NCBI RefSeq assembly: GCF_019397265.1
Contig: NZ_CP068985.1
Coordinates: forward strand, 4,940,501-5,004,500
DNA: 64,000 nt
Direction: 5' to 3'
DNA from: Nonomuraea coxensis DSM 45129
GTDB taxonomy: Bacteria; Actinomycetota; Actinomycetes; Streptosporangiales; Streptosporangiaceae
A model generated the notes under the pieces. That model had not been told where the DNA came from and ran no database searches. It saw nothing but the letters and a program-made list of their open reading frames with translations. Positions within the stretch are counted from its first letter, which is position 1; the number at the start of each line of letters is the position of its first letter. The translations under genes were made by a program, and so were the position numbers. Below are positions 32,865-40,388 of this stretch, piece by piece.

Positions 32865-33304
32865 GCCGGACGGCCGCGCCGCCCTTCCGCCAGGGCGGCG
32901 AACCGGCGCAGACTGTGGCGGAACACCGCCTTCGCCGCCGGCCGCACCAGCGGCCACCCGGCCCGCCCCAGCGCCCCGAACGGCACCAGCAGCTCCTCCG
33001 TCCAGATCACCCGGCTGCCGCTCCCGAGCGCGCGCACCCGGAAGGCGCCCCGGCCGCGCACCACCCGCCCGGTGTGCTCCATCACCACCAGTTCCGGCGG
33101 CTCCCACCGGGTGATCGTCATCGTGTCCAGGAACCCGACCGGCCGCACCCCGGAGTACGCCTCGACGACGTCCGGGGCCACCTGCCTGGTGCTGGTCAGG
33201 AACATCCACTCCCGCTGCCTGGCCCAGTCGGTGAGCAGCGCGAACACCTGCTCGGGCGGCGCCGCCACCTCGACGGCGGCGCCGACGTACACGGCTCTGG
33301 CCAC
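32861..33304 (-). CDS. SRPBCC (START-like) family protein
   Basis: The 147-residue protein shows the START/Bet v1-type pattern: VEVAAPPEQVFALLTDWARQ, MTITRWEPPELVVMEHTGRV, RVIWTEELLVPFGALG. It probably binds a hydrophobic ligand; no catalytic residue can be assigned. It is convergent to HxlR and divergent from the AraC gene, 62 bp from its start. Confidence 0.82.
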   Translation of the reverse strand: MARAVYVGAAVEVAAPPEQVFALLTDWARQREWMFLTSTRQVAPDVVEAYSGVRPVGFLDTMTITRWEPPELVVMEHTGRVVRGRGAFRVRALGSGSRVIWTEELLVPFGALGRAGWPLVRPAAKAVFRHSLRRFAALAEGRRGRPA

Positions 33305-33366
33305 GTCGCCTCCTGTCTCTCCCGCTCCCCCTACCCCGCCCGCCCGGTGCTAGAGTCCCGTCCGGA

Positions 33367-34197
33367 ATGAACGACCTGGGCGGGCAGCTACGGCCGGTCC
33401 CCGGGCAGCGGCTGCGCTTCGGCCGCGGCGCCGAGGGCATCGAACGCCTGGAGGCGAGCCTCGTCGGCGAGGCGTTCGCCACCCACCGCCACGACACCTA
33501 CGCCATCGGCGTGACGCTGTCCGGCGTGCAGACGTTCCGCTACCGGGGCGAGCGGCGGCACTGCCTGCCGGGCGAGTGGCACGTCCTGCATCCCGACGAG
33601 CCGCACGACGGCGCGGCCGGCACCGACGAGGGGTTCGGCTACCGCATTCTGTACGTGGACCCGTTCCTGGTGCGGGAGGCGCTGGGCGGCGGGCCGCTGC
33701 CGTTCGTGACCGATCCGATCGTGCCGCCGTCCGGGATGGACCCGTCACTGCTGGCCTGCCTGCGCCGGATGGACGAGCCTCTGGGCGAGCTCGCCCGGCT
33801 GGACGTGGCGCTGCTGGTGGCCGACGCGCTGCGGCGGCACGCGGGCGGCCCCACGCCGGACGGGCCCGGGCCCCTGGCGGTGGCGGCGCTGACGCGGGTG
33901 CGCGAGCTGATCGCCGCCGACCCGGCCGCGCGGCGGACGGTGGCGGAGCTGGAACGGGTGTCGGGGCTCGACCGGTGGACGCTGGCCCGCCAGTTCCGCG
34001 CCGCCTTCGGCACCAGCCCGACCCGGTTCCGCACGATGCGCCGGCTCGACGTCGTACGGCGGGCCCTGCGGCACGGCACGCCGCTGCTCGATGCGGCCCT
34101 GGAGGCGGGCTTCGCGGACCAGGCCCACATGACGCGCATGTTCAAGCGCGCCTACGGCCTCACGCCGGGCCGCTGGCTGGCCGCGCTACGCCCTTGA
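33367..34197 (+). CDS. AraC-family transcriptional regulator
   Basis: The 276-residue protein has an N-terminal cupin sensor (FATHRHDTYAIGVTLSGVQT, LPGEWHVLHPDEPHDG) and a C-terminal double HTH (LERVSGLDRWTLARQFRAAF, GTSPTRFRTMRRLDVVRRAL, LEAGFADQAHMTRMFKRAYG). The AraC_binding domain suggests a small ligand. Its target may be the adjacent SRPBCC gene or an unlinked exporter. Confidence 0.92.
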   Translation: MNDLGGQLRPVPGQRLRFGRGAEGIERLEASLVGEAFATHRHDTYAIGVTLSGVQTFRYRGERRHCLPGEWHVLHPDEPHDGAAGTDEGFGYRILYVDPFLVREALGGGPLPFVTDPIVPPSGMDPSLLACLRRMDEPLGELARLDVALLVADALRRHAGGPTPDGPGPLAVAALTRVRELIAADPAARRTVAELERVSGLDRWTLARQFRAAFGTSPTRFRTMRRLDVVRRALRHGTPLLDAALEAGFADQAHMTRMFKRAYGLTPGRWLAALRP

Positions 34198-34224
34198 CGG
34201 CTCCGCCTGGCTCCCGGCGGCTGC

Positions 34225-34484
34225 TCACAGGCCGCCGGCGACGCTCAGGACGGCGCCGGTGACGTACGACGCCTCGTCCGATCGTCATGGTCTCCACGGC
34301 GGCCTTGGTGGCGGCGTAGGCGACGTACTCGCCGGGCGAGCCGGTGCGGGCCGCGACCGACGAGATCGTGACGATGCCGTTTCCGCCCGGCGGCCGTCCC
34401 TGCCAACGCCGCGCCGTCCGCGGCCAGCCGTTCCACGACGGCGGCGCCGATCCCCCGGGAGCCCCCCGTGACGATGATCACCAT
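34225..34484 (-). pseudogene. remnant of an SDR-family oxidoreductase gene
   Basis: An ATG at 34484 starts MVIIVTGGSRGIGAAVVERL, the cofactor-binding end of an SDR. About 30 codons later the frame breaks. A second frame then gives the serine and Tyr-Lys regions joined directly (IVTISSVAARTGSPGEYVAYAATKAAVETM), and a third gives the family C-terminus (DEASYVTGAVLSVAGGL, stop 34225). About 150 residues normally between these parts are missing, so the gene has collapsed by internal deletions. Its ATG overlaps the stop of the upstream dehydrogenase, so it was once translated in the same operon. Confidence 0.85.
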
Positions 34485-35362
34485 GCCTGTCCCTTCTCCG
34501 TCCTGGCCTCGATCGCGCGGACCACCGCCACCATGTCGAGCCCGCCGTGCCCCAGCCGCAGCGTCTCGGCGAACAGCGCGTGGCAGACGTCCAGCAGCGG
34601 CGCGGCCACGCCGCGCTCCCGCGCCGCCTCGGCGATGAGCCGGTTGTTCTTCAGCACGTCGGCGACGGCCGCCTGGGCGGCGAAGTCGCCCCCGACCAGT
34701 TTGCGCGCCTTGACCCGGGAGACGTCGCTGGCCATCGGCCCGGTGTCGAGCACCCGCGCGAAGGTCTCCAGGTCCAGCCCGTGCCCGGCGGCGAAGTGGG
34801 CCGCCTCGGCCAGCCCGCTCACCATGGTGATGAGGAACAGGTTCACCGCCAGCTTCATCAGCAGCGCGCCGGGGACCGGCCCGCACGGGACCGTCCCGGA
34901 GCACATCGGGGCCAGCAGCGGCCGGACCTCCTCGACGGCGTCCGGCTCGCCCGCCAGCATCGCGACGAGCCGGCCGGCCTCGGCGGGGCCGCGCGAGCCC
35001 GACACCGGGGCCTCCACGTAGCGGCCCGCCGCCGCGAGCACGTCGGCGGCCAGCGCCGCGGAGTACGCGGGCGCGGTCGTCCCCATGTGCACGACGGTCC
35101 GCCCGGACACGCGTGCCTCGAAGGCGGGGGTGCCGCGGCCCAGCACGGCGTCCGTGGCGGCCTCGTCGGCCAGCATGAGCAGCACCACCCGCGCCCGCAG
35201 GAACAGCTCGCCGGGGTCCGCCGCCACCCGCGCCCCGGCCGCCCGCAGGGCCTCGGTCCTGGACGGGGTCCGGTTCCACACCACGAGCGGCGTGCCCGCC
35301 CTGGCCAGGTTGAGCGCCATGGGCTGCCCCATGAGGCCCAGCCCGGCGAACCCTGCCGTCAT
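34478..35362 (-). CDS. NAD(P)-dependent beta-hydroxyacid dehydrogenase (3-hydroxyisobutyrate dehydrogenase-like)
   Basis: The 294-residue enzyme has the Rossmann motif FAGLGLMGQPMALNLARAG, NADP-type VVWNRTPSRTEAL, the substrate motif YVEAPVSGSRGPAEAGRLV and the catalytic Lys in LLMKLAVNLFLITMVSGLAEA. It is distantly related to the IRED-like gene at 31537 but belongs to the conventional branch. The start at 35362 is the ATG before TAGFAGLG. Its stop is overlapped by the ATG of the SDR remnant. Confidence 0.9.
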   Translation of the reverse strand: MTAGFAGLGLMGQPMALNLARAGTPLVVWNRTPSRTEALRAAGARVAADPGELFLRARVVLLMLADEAATDAVLGRGTPAFEARVSGRTVVHMGTTAPAYSAALAADVLAAAGRYVEAPVSGSRGPAEAGRLVAMLAGEPDAVEEVRPLLAPMCSGTVPCGPVPGALLMKLAVNLFLITMVSGLAEAAHFAAGHGLDLETFARVLDTGPMASDVSRVKARKLVGGDFAAQAAVADVLKNNRLIAEAARERGVAAPLLDVCHALFAETLRLGHGGLDMVAVVRAIEARTEKGQAW

Positions 35363-35508
35363 CCACCCCACCTCCCGCCTGCCTGTTCGCGGCCTCCGTT
35401 GTAGCGGAGGGAGCGGGCGCCGGTCTTGAACGGTTGTGATCGGGCAGACCGGAATAGGAGCGGCGGACAGGCCGTTGTCGTGGCTGCGGGGCTCGCTCGG
35501 GGTCCCGC

Positions 35509-35550
35509 CCGGACGAGACGCGCCGTACCCGGCCTGCAAAGACGACGCTC
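35509..35550 (+). promoter_or_regulatory. guanidine-III riboswitch (mini-ykkC class III)
   Basis: The sequence CCGGACGAG (35509-35517), then CGCGCCGTACCCGG (35519-35532) and AAAGACGACGC (35538-35548), matches the known guanidine-III aptamer almost base for base. In that aptamer CCGGACGAG, GCGCCGUACCCGG and GACAAGACGGCGC form the interlocked pseudoknot. CCGG at each end of the first part can pair as P1. It lies directly before GGGAAGGA (35553-35560) and the ATG at 35567 of a Gdx-type exporter, so guanidine binding would expose the ribosome site. The match was made from memory of the consensus. Confidence 0.92.
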
Positions 35551-35566
35551 CTGGGAAGGAGCCGTC

Positions 35567-35890
35567 ATGGCCTGGTTGATGATCATCGCGGCTGGTCTGT
35601 TCGAGGTCGTCATGGCCTACTCGCTCAAGCTGAGCAACGGGTTCTCCGCGCTCTGGCCGAGCGTCGTCTTCGGCGTCTCCGCGGTGCTGTCGTTCGGGCT
35701 GCTCGCGCTGGCGCTGAAGAACCTGGAGGTCGGCACCGCGTACGCGGTGTGGACCGGCATCGGCGCCGTCGGCACCGCCGTCCTCGGCATGATCGCGCTG
35801 GGCGAGGACACGTCCCTGCTGAAGCTCGCCTCGATCGGGCTCATCCTGTGCGGCGTCGTCGGCCTCAACCTGGCCGGCGGCGGCCACTGA
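35567..35890 (+). CDS. gdx: SMR-family guanidinium exporter (Gdx/SugE type)
   Basis: The 107-residue protein has four membrane segments and the SMR essential Glu in AAGLFEVVMAYSLKLS. GTAYAVWTGIGAVGTAVLGM is the Gdx/SugE variant of the SMR signature. Such proteins export guanidinium in exchange for protons. The guanidine-III riboswitch immediately upstream supports guanidinium as true substrate and distinguishes it from a general quaternary-ammonium exporter. A longer frame upstream would run through the riboswitch and is not used; the ATG with GGGAAGGA is chosen. Confidence 0.95.
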   Translation: MAWLMIIAAGLFEVVMAYSLKLSNGFSALWPSVVFGVSAVLSFGLLALALKNLEVGTAYAVWTGIGAVGTAVLGMIALGEDTSLLKLASIGLILCGVVGLNLAGGGH

Positions 35891-35935
35891 CGGGAAGCGG
35901 TCCGGAGCTTACCCTGAACATGAGGTGATTCGCCC

Positions 35936-36280
35936 ATGTTCGAGCCACCCGTGCTGCCGCACCGCTACGTGCCCTGGACCGACCCGGCCGATCCGGACGC
36001 CGCCGAGGAGTGCCGCGTCTGCGGCAGCGAACCGGACCCGCGCCGCCCCGGCCTGCACCGGGACGAGATCGCGCCCGAGCCGCCCGCCGACCCGGAGGGG
36101 CTGCCGCTGCCCGACCACCTCGTGCGGCTCGTCCGCGCGGAGCTGGCCGCGGCGCCCGTCCCCCTCCTGGACGCCCAGCTCGACCTCCTCGCCCGCCGGG
36201 TGGCCCGGGGGCTGCTGCTGCGCGGCGCGATCAGGCCCCGGCGCTCGGACTGGCGCCCGCCCACGGGCCGCGCGGCCTGA
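35936..36280 (+). CDS. hypothetical protein with single Cys-x2-Cys
   Basis: The 114-residue product (MFEPPVLPHRYVPWTDPADP, ECRVCGSEPDPRRPG) is not recognised. One C-x-x-C and a Pro-rich acidic first half are followed by a helical region (VRLVRAELAAAPVPLLDAQL, DLLARRVARGLLLRGAI). No signal or membrane segment is visible. AGGTG precedes the ATG. It lies 45 bp after gdx in the same direction, but a role in guanidine export is not supported. Confidence 0.6.
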   Translation: MFEPPVLPHRYVPWTDPADPDAAEECRVCGSEPDPRRPGLHRDEIAPEPPADPEGLPLPDHLVRLVRAELAAAPVPLLDAQLDLLARRVARGLLLRGAIRPRRSDWRPPTGRAA

Positions 36281-36299
36281 GCGCCGGGGCCCTCCGGGG

Positions 36300-36917
36300 T
36301 CAGCGGCGCGCCGCGTGCTTCCCCTTGCGCCGCTCGGCCACCCGTACGCCGACGAACACCAGGACGGCGGCCACGACGAGCCCGATCACCACGTTGGTGC
36401 CGATGCCCACGTACGTCTCCACGAGATGCCACTGCTCCCCGAGGAGGTAGCCGGCGTACACGAAGATGACGTTCCAGATCAGGCTGCCCCCGGTGGTGAG
36501 GAGCAGGAACATGGGCAGCGGCATGCGCTCCACTCCCGCCGGGATGGAGATGAGGCTGCGGAAGACGGGGATCATCCGGCCGAAGAAGACCGTCTTGCGG
36601 CCGTGCCGCTGGAAGAACGCCTCGGTCTTCTCGACGTCGGACGCCTTCAGCAGGGGCATCCGGTCCACCAGGGCGAGCACGCGGTCGCGCCCCAGCATCG
36701 CGCCCACCCAGTACAGCGCCAGCGCGCCGACGACGGAGCCGAGGGTGGTCCACACCACGACGTCGAGGAGGTCCATCTCCCCCTGGCTGGCGGTGAAGCC
36801 GGCCATGGGCAGGATCACCTCGCTGGGCAGGGGCGGGAAGAGGTTCTCCAAGGCGATCGCGAGGCCCGCCCCCGGGGCCCCGAGCATCTCCATCAGTCCG
36901 ATAAGCCAGTCAGTCAT
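36300..36917 (-). CDS. DedA-family membrane protein
   Basis: The 205-residue protein has the DedA core: LENLFPPLPSEVILPMAGF, GRKTVFFGRMIPVFRSLISI and PAGVERMPLPMFLLLTTGG, with re-entrant loops and four to five membrane segments. DedA proteins are proton-linked lipid scramblases or flippases for undecaprenyl phosphate or phospholipids. The ATG at 36917 gives MTDWLIGLMEMLG; a TTG three codons earlier is the alternative. Confidence 0.9.
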   Translation of the reverse strand: MTDWLIGLMEMLGAPGAGLAIALENLFPPLPSEVILPMAGFTASQGEMDLLDVVVWTTLGSVVGALALYWVGAMLGRDRVLALVDRMPLLKASDVEKTEAFFQRHGRKTVFFGRMIPVFRSLISIPAGVERMPLPMFLLLTTGGSLIWNVIFVYAGYLLGEQWHLVETYVGIGTNVVIGLVVAAVLVFVGVRVAERRKGKHAARR

Positions 36918-36988
36918 AAGCCTCAAGGCTAGAAATGATCAAATAAGTACGGAATGAGGCTGCTGCCCGGGTAAACCTGCGGTAAACC

Positions 36989-37957
36989 TCACCCCTCGCG
37001 GGTCACGGCAGCCTCAGGCGCGTAGCGGGCCACCAGTTCGGCGCCGATCCTGGCCAGCTCGGCGCGTACCGCCTCCGGCTCGACCACCTCCACCTGGGCG
37101 CCCCAGCCGGCGAGCTGCTCGGCGATCGACAGGGCCATGGGGGCGGCGACCCGCACCCGCGCCCGGCCGTCCGGCTCGTGCCCGAGCACCTCGCAGTGGC
37201 GTCCGAAGCGGTCGCGCAGGATGCCGGCGTGCCGGTCGGCGACGAGCACCACCGCCGTGACGAGGGAGCGGCGGCGTTCGACCTCGCCGACGACGCGCTC
37301 CCACTCCGCCGCCAGGTCGAAGCCGTCCGGCCGCTCGGCGGGCAGCCCGGTGGGCGCGGCGGCGGTGACGCGGTCCACCCGGTACGTCCGCCGCCCCGCC
37401 TCCGTGCCCGCCACGAGATACCAGAGGCCGTCCTTGTCCACCAGGCCGAGGGGGTCCACCAGCCGCTCGGCGGGCTCGCCGCCCTTGCCGGCGTAGGTGA
37501 GGCGCACCTTGCGCCCGGCGACGACCGCGTCCTGCAGCGTCCGGACCAGGGCGGGCGGCTCCCGCCCCGCCTCGCCCCAGCGGGCCGGGTCCGACACGAC
37601 GGCGCGGGCGGCGGCCTCGGCGTCGGCGCGGAAGGTGGCGGGCAGCGCCCGTACGAGCTTGCGCAGGGCCGTGGTGAGCGCCGGCGCGGCGGTCGTGGCC
37701 GGGCCGAGGAGCAGGAACAGCGCCCGCGCCTCGGCGGCGGTGAGCCCGGTCAGGTCGGTACGCGCCCCGCCGACCAGTGACCAGCCGCCCCCGCGTCCCG
37801 GCTGCGGGTAGACGGGGATGCCCGCGGCCGACAGCGCCTCCAGGTCGCGGCGGGCGGTGGCGACGGAGATCTCCAGCTCCGTGGCCAGCTCCGAGGCGGT
37901 CAGGCGGCCGCGCCCCTGGAGCAGGAGGAGGGCGGCGACCAGGCGGTCCGCGCGCAT
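36989..37957 (-). CDS. WYL-domain transcriptional regulator (YafY-type HTH)
   Basis: The 322-residue protein has MRADRLVAALLLLQGRGRLT and ELEISVATARRDLEALSAAG (HTH), then PQPGRGGGWSL, and a WYL domain (VRLTYAGKGG, DPLGLVDKDGLWYLVAGTEAG, RTYRVDRV) with the C-terminal YobV-type region. It is the second WYL regulator in the window. A perfect 12-bp-arm inverted repeat lies 16 bp upstream of its start, probably its own operator. The NAD(P)H-binding gene upstream on the same strand may be a target. Confidence 0.9.
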   Translation of the reverse strand: MRADRLVAALLLLQGRGRLTASELATELEISVATARRDLEALSAAGIPVYPQPGRGGGWSLVGGARTDLTGLTAAEARALFLLLGPATTAAPALTTALRKLVRALPATFRADAEAAARAVVSDPARWGEAGREPPALVRTLQDAVVAGRKVRLTYAGKGGEPAERLVDPLGLVDKDGLWYLVAGTEAGRRTYRVDRVTAAAPTGLPAERPDGFDLAAEWERVVGEVERRRSLVTAVVLVADRHAGILRDRFGRHCEVLGHEPDGRARVRVAAPMALSIAEQLAGWGAQVEVVEPEAVRAELARIGAELVARYAPEAAVTREG

Positions 37958-37973
37958 GCGTTCATCCTGGCAG

Positions 37974-38002
37974 GAAAAGCGCTCAGGGGGTGAGCGCTTT
38001 TC
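37974..38002. promoter_or_regulatory. perfect 12-bp inverted repeat upstream of the WYL regulator
   Basis: GAAAAGCGCTCA pairs with TGAGCGCTTTTC across a GGGGG spacer. It begins 16 bp before the WYL start and 36 bp after the upstream gene's stop. The AT-rich outer ends and location suggest an operator for autoregulation. A terminator for the upstream gene is the alternative, though no T-run follows on the minus strand. Confidence 0.7.
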
Positions 38003-38038
38003 GCCCGGCGCCGCCGGCCTCCTGACCGGCGTCCCCCG

Positions 38039-38677
38039 TCAGGAGGCCACGTACACGACGTGGCCGGCGCTCGCCGGGTCGTCCAGGAGGGAGAGCATGC
38101 AGTCGGCCGTGTCGGCGCGGACGGTGCTGTGGCCGTCCCTGACCGCGCGGTCCCAGGAGGTGCGGTAGCGGCCGGTCGGCGGGGCGTCGCGCAGCCGGCC
38201 GGGGCGGACGACGGTCCAGTCGAGGCCGGCGCGGCGCAGCAGCTCCTCCGACGCGGCCAGGTCGGCGTAGCCGTGGCGGAGCAGCGGCTGCACGACGAGC
38301 GGCTTGAGCACGTACCGGGTGAACGGGCCGTCGCCGGCGTCGGCCACCATGCCGGCCGCGCCGACGGTGAGCACGCGGCGCACGCCGGCGCGGCGCATGG
38401 CCTCGGTGATGGCGGCGACGCTGCCGGAGTGGACGGTGGTGGGGCCGCGCTCGCGGCTGCCCATGGCGCTGAGCACGGCGTCGCGGCCCTCGACGCCGGG
38501 GGCGATCGCGGCGGGGTCCATCACGTCGGCCTCGACGACCTCGACGTGGTCGCGGAGCCGGGCGGGCATCCGGGCGGCGGCGCGTACGACGGCGGTGATC
38601 TCATGGCCCCGGTCGAGGCCCTGGCGGACCAGTTCGAGCCCGATGCCGCCGGTCGCTCCGAAGACGGCCAGCCTCAT
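38039..38677 (-). CDS. NAD(P)H-binding atypical SDR (NmrA-like)
   Basis: The 212-residue protein has FGATGGIGLELVRQGLDRGH (GxxGxxG), ITAVVRAAARMPARL, VEADVMDPAAIAPGVEGRDA, VLTVGAAGMV and LDWTVVRPGRLRDAPPTGRY. These are features of the NAD(P)H-binding SDR_a5/BVR-B-like group. It may act on small quinones or as a redox sensor. GGGGAC precedes the ATG at 38677. A TetR-type palindrome lies upstream at 38704-38719. Confidence 0.88.
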   Translation of the reverse strand: MRLAVFGATGGIGLELVRQGLDRGHEITAVVRAAARMPARLRDHVEVVEADVMDPAAIAPGVEGRDAVLSAMGSRERGPTTVHSGSVAAITEAMRRAGVRRVLTVGAAGMVADAGDGPFTRYVLKPLVVQPLLRHGYADLAASEELLRRAGLDWTVVRPGRLRDAPPTGRYRTSWDRAVRDGHSTVRADTADCMLSLLDDPASAGHVVYVAS

Positions 38678-38703
38678 GAGGCGTCCCCTTTCTCGGAGGG
38701 TTA

Positions 38704-38719
38704 GTGAGCGTTTACTCAC
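38704..38719. promoter_or_regulatory. GTGAG-N6-CTCAC operator candidate
   Basis: The perfect 5-bp arms GTGAG and CTCAC, separated by CGTTTA, lie 27 bp upstream of the NAD(P)H-binding gene. The spacing resembles TetR-family operators. No TetR gene is adjacent. Confidence 0.5.
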
Positions 38720-38761
38720 CACTCTACGCCCGCGCCCTGCCGCCCGCCCGGCCGGCCCGGT

Positions 38762-39376
38762 CTACGCGCCGGACTCCGGCGCGTAGAAGGCGGTGACTGC
38801 GGCGACATGGGCGGCCGCCTTCTCGGCCGGGATGCCGGCCGCCTCCTCCGCCTGGCCCCATGCCCGCGCCGAGGCGGTGATGACCTGCCGCCCCTCCGGG
38901 GTCAGGTGGAAGGTGTCCTCACCCACCTTCTCGCCGCCGGAGAGGTGCAGGGCCAGGCCGAGCAGCCCGAGGTCCCAGCCGACGCCGACCCCGCCGCAGC
39001 CGAACCCCTCCCACATCTCCGGCGGGACCTCGGCGACGTGCCGCAGCTCGAGAACGGTGGCGCCGTCCTCGGCCGTCAGCTTGACCTCGACCTCCGACAG
39101 GCCAGGGGCCTCCCCCATCACCCAGCTCACCTTGAACCGCCGGGGCGGCTCGCACTCCAGGACCTCGCCGCCGGCGTTGCCCTCGAACTGGTATCGGCCG
39201 CCGAGCCGCAGCTCGCCGCTCACCGGCAGGAACCAGCGCTTGAGGCGGTCGGCGTCGGTGCAGGCGTCCCAGACGTCCTCGATCTCGGCGTCGTAGCGGC
39301 GGCGGATGACCAGGTCCTTGCGCTCGCCGTCGAACAGTTCCCGGTGCGCCCGGGTGATCTCGTCAACCATGTTCAT
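38762..39376 (-). CDS. AHSA1/SRPBCC-domain protein paired with ArsR regulator
   Basis: The 204-residue protein has the activator-of-Hsp90-like START fold (VIRRRYDAEIEDVWDACTDA, RLKRWFLPVSGELRLGGRYQ, GGEVLECEPPRRFKVSWVMG). A C-terminal extension (HLTPEGRQVITASARAWGQA) ends with residues AFYAPESGA. It overlaps the ArsR gene by 14 bases, so both are translated together; this pair layout is common in actinobacteria. Function beyond ligand binding is unknown. Confidence 0.88.
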   Translation of the reverse strand: MNMVDEITRAHRELFDGERKDLVIRRRYDAEIEDVWDACTDADRLKRWFLPVSGELRLGGRYQFEGNAGGEVLECEPPRRFKVSWVMGEAPGLSEVEVKLTAEDGATVLELRHVAEVPPEMWEGFGCGGVGVGWDLGLLGLALHLSGGEKVGEDTFHLTPEGRQVITASARAWGQAEEAAGIPAEKAAAHVAAVTAFYAPESGA

Positions 39377-39728
39377 CAGAGGTTTCCTTCTTCTCGGTTG
39401 TCTGTCGGCGTTCGCGCCCGCCGCGAGCCAGTTCGGTGGCCAGGGCGTCGAGGCGCTGGTCCCAGAAGCCGCGGAAGCGCTCCAGCCAGAGGTCGACCTC
39501 GCGCAGCGGCCCGGCCTCGACGGCGTAGAGCCGCCGGGTGCCCTCGGCCCGCACGCTGGCGAACCCGTTGTCTCGCAGCACCCGCAGGTGCTGCGAGACG
39601 GCCGGCTGCGAGATGCCGAACTCCTGCTGGATGACGGCGGTGACCTCTCCGGAGCTTCGCTCACCGCCGGCGAGGAGCTCCAGGATCCGGCGTCGTACCG
39701 GATCGCCGAGGACGTCGAATGCGTGCAC
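39363..39728 (-). CDS. ArsR-family transcriptional regulator
   Basis: The 121-residue protein starts GTG (VHAFDVLGDPVRRRILELLA). It has the winged helix ISQPAVSQHLRVLRDNGFAS and the wing EGTRRLYAVEAGPLREVDLW. No CVC metal-binding pair is present, so it is unlikely to sense arsenite; such regulators commonly control the linked SRPBCC gene. The palindrome at 39751-39760 lies 22 bases upstream. Confidence 0.9.
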   Translation of the reverse strand: MHAFDVLGDPVRRRILELLAGGERSSGEVTAVIQQEFGISQPAVSQHLRVLRDNGFASVRAEGTRRLYAVEAGPLREVDLWLERFRGFWDQRLDALATELARGGRERRQTTEKKETSDEHG

Positions 39729-39750
39729 TCCCCGAGTATTTCAGGGCATG

Positions 39751-39760
39751 CTTATATAAG
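39751..39760. promoter_or_regulatory. palindrome CTTATATAAG upstream of ArsR
   Basis: A perfect 10-bp AT-rich palindrome in GC-rich surroundings, 22 bases before the ArsR start. It is a good candidate for the ArsR operator and may overlap its -10 region. Confidence 0.65.
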
Positions 39761-39779
39761 TCAATCCTGGGATAGTCGG

Positions 39780-40388
39780 TCAGTCGTCCAGGCCGCGGGC
39801 GCTCAGCGCCTCCCCCAGGGCGTCCGCGTGCCGCAACGCGCCGACCACCAGCGGCACCGCGAAGGCCCGCAGGCTGCGCTCGACCCCCCGGGCCCGCTGC
39901 GCGTCCCGGACGCGGCCCGCCAGGTCCGCCAGCACCGGCACCGTCCTGATCGTCAGCGACAGCAGCAGCGACACCCGGAACGGGTCCAGCCCGACCAGCC
40001 GCGCCGGGGCCATCAGCCGCTCCAGCACGGCCATCATCTCCGAGGTGCGCGTGGTGACCGTGACCAGCCCGGCCAGCGCCACGGCGAGCACCACCCGCAG
40101 GGTCGTGACGGCCGCCCCCTCGACGCCCACGAACGCCCACTGCAGGGCGAACAGCGCCACCGCGAACCAGCGCACCGGCCGCACCTGCGCCCAGGCCGCC
40201 GCCACGCCCACGCGGGACAGCGCGTACAGGGCCGCCGTGACCACCGCCGCGCCCCCCATCGCGAGCGGCGAGCGCAGCAGCACCAGGGCCGTGCAGACGA
40301 CGGCGAGCCCGGCCAGCTTGGCCCCGGCGGGCAGCCGGTGCAGCGGTGAGGCGCCGGGGACGTAGGCGCCGGCGGTCCTGCCGTTCAC
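39780..40388 (-). CDS. bioN: energy-coupling factor transmembrane protein EcfT (BioN)
   Basis: The 202-residue protein starts GTG, overlapping the ATPase stop as GTGA. It has several hydrophobic segments (LAGLAVVCTALVLLRSPLAM, AVVTAALYALSRVGVAAAW, VVLAVALAGLVTVTTRTSEM). The two coupling-helix motifs of EcfT appear as RVRDAQRARGVER and HADALGEALSARGLDD (Ala-Arg-Gly type). It links the ATPase to the S-component BioY. It is the last gene of the five-gene operon. Confidence 0.9.
   Translation of the reverse strand: MNGRTAGAYVPGASPLHRLPAGAKLAGLAVVCTALVLLRSPLAMGGAAVVTAALYALSRVGVAAAWAQVRPVRWFAVALFALQWAFVGVEGAAVTTLRVVLAVALAGLVTVTTRTSEMMAVLERLMAPARLVGLDPFRVSLLLSLTIRTVPVLADLAGRVRDAQRARGVERSLRAFAVPLVVGALRHADALGEALSARGLDD

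Noticed and set aside
35393..35410. Hairpin CCTCCG-TTGTAG-CGGAGG upstream of the beta-hydroxyacid dehydrogenase
   Set aside because: The short stem is perfect, but no regulator or consistent spacing supports an operator and no gene ends there for a terminator.
35426..35566. Upstream extension of the gdx reading frame (about 47 codons)
   Set aside because: It would translate the riboswitch aptamer. The SMR family starts at the ATG at 35567, which has a good ribosome site.
37974..38002. Rho-independent terminator of the NAD(P)H-binding gene
   Set aside because: No T-run follows on the minus strand and the AT-rich arm ends suit protein binding better. It was therefore listed as operator, though a terminator is not excluded.
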